From positions 131,759 to 195,758 of the forward strand of contig MOYE01000008.1 in assembly GCA_001899335.1 (NCBI GenBank): a DNA stretch of 64,000 nt, written 5' to 3'. A program made the position numbers and the translations under genes. Origin of the DNA: Candidatus Gastranaerophilus phascolarcticola (GTDB lineage: Bacteria; Cyanobacteriota; Vampirovibrionia; Gastranaerophilales; Gastranaerophilaceae). Numbering within the stretch: position 1 is the stretch's first letter; every line of letters starts with the position of its first letter. Shown here piece after piece: positions 57,122-64,000 of this stretch. The notes under the pieces were generated by a model. That model ran no database searches, was not told the origin of the DNA, and worked only from the letters and a program-made list of their open reading frames with translations.

Positions 57122-58842
57122 TCTTCCCCAGCTCCATTTTTACACGCATAATAAAACTCAAAAACCTCAATCAATTTTTGTTGTTTTTTGGTAGGTTTTT
57201 CAGCATTGAGCGCGTTATACACGTCTAGCAAACAGCTATCACTCAAAACTTTTAAATCTTTTGCTAAAAGCATTTTTTCAGGGCTTTCGCTCAAGAATAC
57301 CTGAATTAATTCCACAAGCGGAATTGCAAGGAACACATCCACGATTGATTTATCAAAATGGGTTCCGGAATCCTTCAACAGGATATTAATTACGTTGCCG
57401 ATTGGCATTCTGTCACGATAGTGACGTTTTGAAGTAATCGCATCAAAGACATCCGCGACCGCCAAAACTCTTCCTCCAAGAGGAATTTCTTCACCTTTAA
57501 GTCCGCGGTAGTAGCCCATTCCGTTATATTTTTCGTGGTGCGAACAAGCGATTTCAGTAATAATTTTGAAGTCTTTTGACATGTGGATTTTATCCAAAAT
57601 GTCGTGCGTAATCCTTGCGTGCTCTTGGATATGCGCATATTCTTCCGGCGTAAGTTTACCTTCTTTCTGCAAAACGGAATCCATAATACCGATTTTGCCG
57701 ATATCGTGAAGAATTGCCGCTTTTTCAATAAGGCTGACATCTTTATCGGAAAGCTCCATTTTGCGCGCAATCAGTACAGAATAAAGTTTTACACGCAGCG
57801 AATGACCTGCCGTAATCTTATCACGCGCATCGACAGATGCCGCAAGCGTATCAATAAAACTTTCAAAAAGTTCTTTTTGTTCTTTATAAAGCTGTTCCTG
57901 TTGCGCAAATAATTGGGCATTCTCAAGCGCAATACTCGCACTTCCTCCGATTGCGACAAGCAAATCCTCATCACTCTTCGTAAAACAACCTTTGAGTTTA
58001 TTCAAGACCTGAAATACACCGATAATTTCCTGATTATTATTCTTAATCGGCAAACATAAAATCGTATTTGTTTTATATCCCGTCTTCAAATCAACTTCCG
58101 GGTTAAAACGTGAGTCATTATAGGCATCTTTAATATTAATACTTTCACCGGTCTTAGCGACATAACCCGCTAAACCTTTGCTTGCAGGGAAACGAATTTC
58201 CTCGCTGTCCATCCCCAGCGCAACCATGGACCAAAGTTCGTCCGTTTCCTTATCCCACAAGAAAACCGTACAACGATCAGCCTGAATAGCATTTTTTGTT
58301 TCTTCAGCAATGACTTTTAAAAGAACTTTGATATCCGTCAGCGCGGTAATAGAACGCCCTATTCTGACAAGCGAAACAAGCGGATCAGCTTTTACCGGGT
58401 GAGAAAAATCAAGCCCGTTATTAATTTGGCTTATACGAATAGTCAACATATCAGAAATATCGTATTCAATATTTTTTTCGGTTGAGAGTTCCTTTGCATT
58501 CAAATAGTGTTTCAGCGCGACTTTCGAATCTCCCTCGCCAAAGTTCAATTCTCCCAAAACAAATTCATTCAGAAGTTTTGCGGACTTGTTATTAGCGTAA
58601 TCAGCAAGAAAAGCCGCCTCATTAATGGTTTCAAGCGAAGATTTAAAATTGTTTTTATCGGCAAGATAATTAGCGAACCCCATTAAACTCATACATTCAG
58701 AGTTTAATTCCGTGCAATTTCTTTCCCTCAAATCATCAGACAGGGATTTTATAGCCGCCAAAGCCTCACCAGCCTCTCTATCCGTAAGCAGAGAAATTAT
58801 TTTCAAAATATCTTTTCTATTCTTCTCGCAAGATTTTACCAT
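57118..58842 (-). CDS. GAF + HD-GYP phosphodiesterase-like protein
   Basis: GAF (TDIKVLLKVIAEETKNAIQADRCTVFLWD); HDIGKIGIMDSVLQKEG...HHEKYNGMGYYRGLKGEEIPLGGRVLAVADVFDAITSKRHYR. Confidence 0.93.
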   Translation of the reverse strand: MVKSCEKNRKDILKIISLLTDREAGEALAAIKSLSDDLRERNCTELNSECMSLMGFANYLADKNNFKSSLETINEAAFLADYANNKSAKLLNEFVLGELNFGEGDSKVALKHYLNAKELSTEKNIEYDISDMLTIRISQINNGLDFSHPVKADPLVSLVRIGRSITALTDIKVLLKVIAEETKNAIQADRCTVFLWDKETDELWSMVALGMDSEEIRFPASKGLAGYVAKTGESINIKDAYNDSRFNPEVDLKTGYKTNTILCLPIKNNNQEIIGVFQVLNKLKGCFTKSDEDLLVAIGGSASIALENAQLFAQQEQLYKEQKELFESFIDTLAASVDARDKITAGHSLRVKLYSVLIARKMELSDKDVSLIEKAAILHDIGKIGIMDSVLQKEGKLTPEEYAHIQEHARITHDILDKIHMSKDFKIITEIACSHHEKYNGMGYYRGLKGEEIPLGGRVLAVADVFDAITSKRHYRDRMPIGNVINILLKDSGTHFDKSIVDVFLAIPLVELIQVFLSESPEKMLLAKDLKVLSDSCLLDVYNALNAEKPTKKQQKLIEVFEFYYACKNGAGEE

Positions 58843-58900
58843 AATCTTCCTCTTGTTAAGATTTTACACCATTAATTAATATTTGTAAATAAGAAATCAA

Positions 58901-58929
58901 AAAAGCCGGCTCTTTTCGAACCGGCTTTT
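58901..58929 (-). terminator. Rho-independent-like hairpin downstream of the pilin-like gene
   Basis: AAAAGCCGG-N11-CCGGCTTTT. Confidence 0.85.
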
Positions 58930-58946
58930 AATATTAAGTTAAAATA

Positions 58947-59915
58947 TTAACGTTTTACGCAACGGGTGAAACCAGCTGTAACGCTGCCAGCTTCAGTGTA
59001 AGCCGGAACTTTGTTACTAGCGATTTTACCTTGCCAGTAAGTGTAAGTATTGGCACTTGTAGCACCTTTTGAAGATGTTAAGTAAGGACCTTCACCGCCA
59101 GATTTAATCAAGTTAGCATTCAAAGACATTGCAGCAGCTTCAAATCTGTTAGGGATTCTGTATTCAGAATCACAAGCAACTGTATCAGATAATGTTGTAG
59201 TTTGAACGAATGGGTTTGGAGCAACTACTGTAGAGTCAACCGGATAGAATACTGTCATAAAGCCAATATCTTTACCAACTGAGTTAGGACCTTTGTTAGA
59301 GTTCAAGTCATAAATCATGTTCAAGCAAACGTGGTTGAACATATCAATAGCATTTGTAGAACCAACTATGCTGTTAGGAGCTTGTTCTTGGTCAGGTGTA
59401 CAATCAGGGTTATAGAACAATACGATTGATTCACCGTTACCAGTTTCAAATGCAGCAACTTGAGCTTTGTTAGCATCAGTCATTTTAGATGCAGTTTGTT
59501 CAGAAGTATCACCAGATGCAGATTGGAATGAGAACTGAACACCGATACCTAAATCAGACCAAGTTTCAGGGAATGTAGAAGTAGTACCGTCAGCAAGTCT
59601 TGCGAATAAGTCTTTGTTAATACCACAATCTTCAATATTTGCCTGAGAACAAACGTTGTTAATTTTAGTAACTGTATTTAAAGCACCAGCAATGAAAGAT
59701 TCAGCATCATCATAGTTGTTAACAGAATCTAACAACGGAATAGCTTGTGACATACGTGCATAAAGAGCTTTCTTTTGAGTAGCCCAGGTTCTTTCATTAA
59801 TATTACCGGTCAAAGACGGTAATGTAATGGCAGCGACAACACCAATAATTGTTAATGACAAAAGAATTTCAGCCATGGTGAACGCGCCAAACGCTTTTGA
59901 GAAAATGTTTTTCAT
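58947..59915 (-). CDS. Type IV pilin-like prepilin protein
   Basis: KAFGAFTMAEILLSLTIIGVVAAITLPSLTGNINERTWATQKKALYARMSQAIPLL; N-methylation motif. Confidence 0.9.
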   Translation of the reverse strand: MKNIFSKAFGAFTMAEILLSLTIIGVVAAITLPSLTGNINERTWATQKKALYARMSQAIPLLDSVNNYDDAESFIAGALNTVTKINNVCSQANIEDCGINKDLFARLADGTTSTFPETWSDLGIGVQFSFQSASGDTSEQTASKMTDANKAQVAAFETGNGESIVLFYNPDCTPDQEQAPNSIVGSTNAIDMFNHVCLNMIYDLNSNKGPNSVGKDIGFMTVFYPVDSTVVAPNPFVQTTTLSDTVACDSEYRIPNRFEAAAMSLNANLIKSGGEGPYLTSSKGATSANTYTYWQGKIASNKVPAYTEAGSVTAGFTRCVKR

Positions 59916-60055
59916 CTTTAATATACCCTCGTAATAAATAATACCGTTTTTATTATAACACTTTTAGCCCAACCGGTCAATAGTAATCTTATTAAAAAGT
60001 GTAAAATAATGTATCTTGCCTTTTGCCGGTTATGTTGTAGAATAAAGAAATAAAT

Positions 60056-60129
60056 GTGCCTGTAGCTCAGTTGAATAGAGTGTTGGTCTCCGAAGCCAAA
60101 GGTCACGGGTTTGACTCCCGTCAGGCACA
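60056..60129 (+). tRNA. tRNA-Arg (CCG)
   Basis: Acceptor GTGCCTG/CAGGCAC, anticodon stem TTGGT-CTCCGAA-GCCAA; no encoded CCA. Confidence 0.92.
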
Positions 60130-60135
60130 AATTAT

Positions 60136-60209
60136 GGGCTCGTAGCTCAGTAGGATAGAGCAACGGTTTCCTAAACCGGAGATCGCGAGTTCGACTCTCG
60201 CCGGGCCCG
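60136..60209 (+). tRNA. tRNA-Arg (CCT)
   Basis: Acceptor GGGCTCG/CGGGCCC, anticodon loop TTCCTAA, T-stem GCGAG/CTCGC; no encoded CCA. Confidence 0.92.
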
Positions 60210-60218
60210 GGTAATACA

Positions 60219-62000
60219 ATGAAAACAGAACTTTTAGCACCGGCAAAAAATAAACAAACCGCATTCACTGCCATAAACTGCGGCGCTGACGCAATTTACA
60301 TCGGCGCATCCAATTTTGGCGCACGGAAGAATGCTCCAAATTCTATCGAAGACATCAAAGAAATCGTTGATTATGCACATAAATTTTATGTCAAAGTCTT
60401 TGTAACCTTAAACACAATCCTCTCCGACAGCGAACTCAAAGAGGCAAAAGAACTTATACAAAAACTTTACGAAATCGGCGTTGACGCGCTTATTATTCAG
60501 GATTTTGGAATTTTAGAGCTTGCAAAAAACGGCGAGCTTCCGCCTATTCCACTCCACGCAAGCACTCAATGCAACAACCGCGACCTTGATAAAGTCACTT
60601 TTTTTAAAGAACTGGGACTTAAAAGAATAATTCTTGCCCGCGAACTTTCGTTAACGCAAATCGAAAAAATTACAAAAACATTAAAACACACAGAAATCGA
60701 AGTTTTTGTCCACGGAGCGCTGTGCGTAAGCTACAGCGGACAGTGCTACTTAAGCCAATATATAGGCGGACGTTCCGCAAACAGGGGTGAATGCGCACAA
60801 CCGTGCCGCAAAAAGTATTCTTTAATAGACGAACACGGCAACGTAATCGCTAAAAACAAACATCTTTTATCCCTAAAAGATTTTAATGCGTCAAAACAAC
60901 TGAAAAAACTTTGCGACATCGGCGTAAAATCTTTCAAAATTGAGGGTCGTTTAAAAGACGAAACCTACATAAAAACAGTCGTAAGCTATTACCGCCGAGA
61001 ACTTGACAAATATTCTTCAAAAAGCTCCTCCGGCAAGGTAATCACAGATTTTCAGCCGATATTAGAAAAAAGTTTCAACCGCGGATTTACAGAATATTTC
61101 CTTGATAAACGCGAAAGATGTTTCAATTTTGAAACCCCAAAATCAATAGGCGAGAAATTAGGCAAAGTAAAAACTATTGGCAAGGATTTCTTTGAACTCG
61201 ACGCCCCGGCAGACTTAAACCCGCAGGACGGCTTATGTTTTATGCGCGAAGACCTTCAGGGGTTCAAAGTAAACAAAACCGCCGGACGAAAAATCTTCCC
61301 GAACCGTATGCCTGCAATAAAAGTCGGCGACATAATCTACCGGAATTTTGACGCAAAATACGAAAAAGAAATCGAAAACGCAAAATTCAGCCGTAAAATC
61401 GGTGTTAATATTGAGATTTCACCGGAGGGCATTACTCTTACGGACGAAGACAAAAATCGTGTCAAAATTGATTTTCCGCAAGGTGAAGTGCCTCAAAACC
61501 AACAAAGGGCAAACGAAACTTTTATCGCACAGATAAAGAAAACCGGTGAGTCGGATTTTGAAATTCAGCACCTTAATGTGACTTGTGACCTGCCATTCAT
61601 GCCGGTTTCAGCAATAAATGAATACCGTCGCAGGGCATTTGAAAAACTTATGGAAGAAAGATTGAAAAACTACCCGCGCAAAATCCAAAATGGTATTAAG
61701 GAAACTATTTTCCCATTGCAGGAAATGGATTATCGCGCAAACGTTTTAAACGAGAGCGCAAAGAAATTCTATCTTGACCACTATTGTGAAATCCAGGAGC
61801 CGGCATTTGAGCGAGAACAACCTTGCAGACAGGTTGAACTGATGCGTACGAAACATTGCCTAAAATATGCATTTGATATGTGCCAAGCTCCGACAAAACT
61901 ATTTCTTGAGGACGAAAAGGGCGTAAAATTCCCGTTAAAATTTGATTGTAAAAATTGCGAAATGGCAATATTAACACCCGTAGAAAGTAAGGACGCTTAA
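60219..62000 (+). CDS. U32 family peptidase
   Basis: KTELLAPAKNKQTAFTAINCGADAIYIG, FVHGALCVSYSGQCYLSQYIGGRSANRGECAQPCRKKY. Confidence 0.95.
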   Translation: MKTELLAPAKNKQTAFTAINCGADAIYIGASNFGARKNAPNSIEDIKEIVDYAHKFYVKVFVTLNTILSDSELKEAKELIQKLYEIGVDALIIQDFGILELAKNGELPPIPLHASTQCNNRDLDKVTFFKELGLKRIILARELSLTQIEKITKTLKHTEIEVFVHGALCVSYSGQCYLSQYIGGRSANRGECAQPCRKKYSLIDEHGNVIAKNKHLLSLKDFNASKQLKKLCDIGVKSFKIEGRLKDETYIKTVVSYYRRELDKYSSKSSSGKVITDFQPILEKSFNRGFTEYFLDKRERCFNFETPKSIGEKLGKVKTIGKDFFELDAPADLNPQDGLCFMREDLQGFKVNKTAGRKIFPNRMPAIKVGDIIYRNFDAKYEKEIENAKFSRKIGVNIEISPEGITLTDEDKNRVKIDFPQGEVPQNQQRANETFIAQIKKTGESDFEIQHLNVTCDLPFMPVSAINEYRRRAFEKLMEERLKNYPRKIQNGIKETIFPLQEMDYRANVLNESAKKFYLDHYCEIQEPAFEREQPCRQVELMRTKHCLKYAFDMCQAPTKLFLEDEKGVKFPLKFDCKNCEMAILTPVESKDA

Positions 62001-62020
62001 TTAAAATTAAGCGTCCTTAC
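61987..62020. terminator. 15-bp perfect hairpin spanning the U32 stop; bidirectional terminator
   Basis: GTAAGGACGCTTAAT-TAAA-ATTAAGCGTCCTTAC. Confidence 0.75.
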
Positions 62021-62025
62021 AAGAG

Positions 62026-62337
62026 TTATTCCAGCTCTTCAAGCCTTGCTCTTAGCGCCGTTGCTTCCGATTCATATAATTCAATATATTCGGTTTCTCC
62101 GGCACGCAATGCCCGAATACTTTTTAAATCAATTTCTTCAAGCTGCGCTTTAATTGTTTCAATTTCGCGCTGTTTAACTTCCTCTTCATCGGGCGCCAAA
62201 ATTTCTTTGATCTCAAAACGGCGGATACCCTCAACTGCGTCTATTTCAGCGATATAACAATCGACTCTGTCGTTACACCACTCTGCCGCTTCCGGCGGAT
62301 ACATCCCCTCAAAAATTTGTCCTATTTCAAATTCCAT
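62026..62337 (-). CDS. Hypothetical, phage-tail-accessory-like small protein
   Basis: 103 aa; GQIFEGMYPPEAAEWCNDR...coiled coil; directly downstream of the tail-like gene. Confidence 0.5.
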   Translation of the reverse strand: MEFEIGQIFEGMYPPEAAEWCNDRVDCYIAEIDAVEGIRRFEIKEILAPDEEEVKQREIETIKAQLEEIDLKSIRALRAGETEYIELYESEATALRARLEELE

Positions 62338-62349
62338 TTTTTCTCCTTT

Positions 62350-63726
62350 CTAATATCCAATTGCAAGCCAATTGACAAGATTTGCATTATAAAAAGTTGA
62401 ACCACCATGACCATGGCTATTAACCCGAAATGTTGTAGTGGTTTTTCCCATAACACAGTTTTGCTCTGATGTATCGACAAGAGGATTAACGGTTACTACA
62501 TAATTTGTACTCGAAAAAGGTACCGGGAATGTTACAGCAGCCCCCGTACTATCTCCTGCAGCTGTTCTAATCCCCCACTGAATAAGAACACCGTTCGGGA
62601 GTTTTGTATAACCATTTGAAGATTTTAGCAAAGGCATATCTGTACGGTTTAGCACATCATTTATATCGGCAAATTTTAATGCGTAAGGCATACCGATATC
62701 GCTAATTGATGCCGTCGTTGAACTTTTTGTTAATTTAGGAAGTATTATTGTATATTTCTTATTCCAGGTTACGCCGCTATCAGAAGTGCTATAAAGTTCA
62801 TTTTCACGTATATTATACCAAGTTGCGTGTTGTCCAAAACCGCTTGGAGGTGTTTCTTGCTCAAAATAATTTGTTACACCATAGCCATATAAAACCAAAG
62901 AATTATTTGAAACTTCTAATTGTCCAAGCCGTGAGGTTTGCGTTGTAAGATTGTTCATCTGTACAGTCTTACTTGTAACTTCCTTATTTTTTAGCGTACC
63001 ATCGGAATTTCTTCCATCTGCAAATAAGGCTCTTACACCAGGCAAAACAAATGTCAGTTTGGCAATAAAGCCCATTCCGTTAAACACATTATCTACATAC
63101 CCGCGCCAACCGATATTTGATTCTCCCGGACGACCTATCATTATAGGTAAAGAACAGATTTGCCAGTTCGCACCGCTGTCTATTGTCGCTTTTATAACTT
63201 TTGTATCTGTGTTGTACCATAGTGCATATCCTGTCAAAAATGTTGTCGGAGCCGTTGCTTGCGCATACGTATAGTCCAAAGCATGCGCTTGCACGCTGTT
63301 TGTATCTGGTACATATACTACGAACAAGGAACGATTATGGGCGGTCGTCCACAACCCACCTGCGCCTTCTGCCGTATCTGAACTTAAAGTAACGGCTTCA
63401 AATGTTCCATTTGTTGAGACATATACTTCTGAACCCGCTTTTAAAATAATACGTCCGGCGCTGTTTATCTCGTAATTTATACGTTCTGGTATCTCCAAAA
63501 TACAATTAGAAATATTCTTACAATTTGACAAGCCGACTTCAAGTTTACTATCCAAAGACTCATCAAGACGTTCTTCAAACTCTGTATTAAACTGTTCTAT
63601 TGCCTCTGTGGTAAATGTTTTACCTTCATCAACGGCTTTGGCAAGAGCTATAAAGTTTGCATTAACTTCACTAGCCATTGCCTTAGTTCCAGGGATAAAG
63701 GAATAAGGTATTAAAGAATTAGCCAT
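62350..63726 (-). CDS. Phage tail-fibre/collar-like protein
   Basis: MANSLIPYSFIPGTKAMASEVNANFIALAKAVDEG N-terminus; YTKLPNGVLIQWGIRTAAGDSTGAAVTFPVPFSSTNYVVTVNP tail-fibre-type C-terminus; start set at MANSL. Confidence 0.65.
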   Translation of the reverse strand: MANSLIPYSFIPGTKAMASEVNANFIALAKAVDEGKTFTTEAIEQFNTEFEERLDESLDSKLEVGLSNCKNISNCILEIPERINYEINSAGRIILKAGSEVYVSTNGTFEAVTLSSDTAEGAGGLWTTAHNRSLFVVYVPDTNSVQAHALDYTYAQATAPTTFLTGYALWYNTDTKVIKATIDSGANWQICSLPIMIGRPGESNIGWRGYVDNVFNGMGFIAKLTFVLPGVRALFADGRNSDGTLKNKEVTSKTVQMNNLTTQTSRLGQLEVSNNSLVLYGYGVTNYFEQETPPSGFGQHATWYNIRENELYSTSDSGVTWNKKYTIILPKLTKSSTTASISDIGMPYALKFADINDVLNRTDMPLLKSSNGYTKLPNGVLIQWGIRTAAGDSTGAAVTFPVPFSSTNYVVTVNPLVDTSEQNCVMGKTTTTFRVNSHGHGGSTFYNANLVNWLAIGY

Positions 63727-63820
63727 AAAAACCTTTCTGACTAATTTAATAAAACAAAAATGCACACATAAATAATATAGCAAAATTTTTCAACTACACA
63801 AGTCCCCAAAATTTGGGACA

Positions 63821-64000
63821 CTATTTAGCTACATCAATATGATATGAGCCTAAAAATCTAAAGAAAGTTGTCTTCTTTTTCATTTCTTCAACGGTTTTCA
63901 AAATTTGATTAGTGCTTGTATGCCCGTCAAAGTTCACGATAAAAATATATTCGCCGAATTTATGTTTTGACGGACGCGAAGAAATATATGAAAGATTAAT
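63821..64000 (-). CDS. pheA: Prephenate dehydratase, C-terminal ACT domain (partial)
   Basis: Own translation: INLSYISSRPSKHKFGEYIFIVNFDGHTSTNQILKTVEEMKKKTTFFRFLGSYHIDVAK*. Confidence 0.85.
   Translation of the reverse strand: MNLSYISSRPSKHKFGEYIFIVNFDGHTSTNQILKTVEEMKKKTTFFRFLGSYHIDVAK

Noticed and set aside
59918-60274. Minus-strand ORF (PGESRTRDLRFRKPLLYPTELRA...)
   Set aside because: Spurious antisense translation of the two tRNA-Arg genes.
63801-63820. GTCCCCAAAATTTGGGAC palindrome between pheA and the tail-like gene
   Set aside because: Short, no T-tract; likely an end-of-gene hairpin or chance, insufficient support for an operator.

Overview
AT-rich bacterial chromosome window. Gene content and protein style (LPS genes, prepilin-like protein, many lineage-specific ORFs) suggest a Gastranaerophilales/Vampirovibrionia ('Melainabacteria') genome; this taxonomic call is inference. 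No rRNA or CRISPR array was seen. Recognisable blocks: (1) comM/yifB, lpxB, lpxI, class II aldolase, an LptD/OstA-like protein and an EnvC-like M23 peptidase. (2) A STAND-like NTPase/TPR gene overlapping rsmG. (3) A ~6.2-kb integrative element inserted in the 3' end of a CAT-anticodon tRNA, with 45-bp perfect direct repeats at 12727-12771 and 18925-18969. It carries a tyrosine integrase, a primase-like protein, an excisionase-like protein, a type II TA pair and an unusual metallopeptidase + unknown-protein pair. (4) A Tat-linked redox locus (frameshifted aldo/keto reductase, polyferredoxin, TatA, TatC) running into larB-larC1-cbiM with convergent larE. (5) A ybhGFSR/TolC-like efflux operon with a TetR regulator. 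(6) secDF, dapA, nanEK, an M16 peptidase and UbiA. (7) A flagellar/type III export cluster (FliM/N-like, FliO, P, Q, R) plus a separate soluble FlhA-C-domain-like protein. (8) An HD-GYP/TPR/two-response-regulator operon. (9) Tandem tRNA-Arg genes and a U32 peptidase. (10) A phage-tail-like gene pair, and the 3' end of a prephenate dehydratase. Most notable observations: the tRNA-integrated element, which changes the CCA-encoding status of its target tRNA and has matching arm-site-like repeats at both ends; its metallopeptidase/unknown pair; a dispersed GC-rich hairpin repeat seen once in-frame inside a polyferredoxin gene and once upstream of the FlhA-C-like gene; and the membrane-domain-less FlhA-C-like protein.
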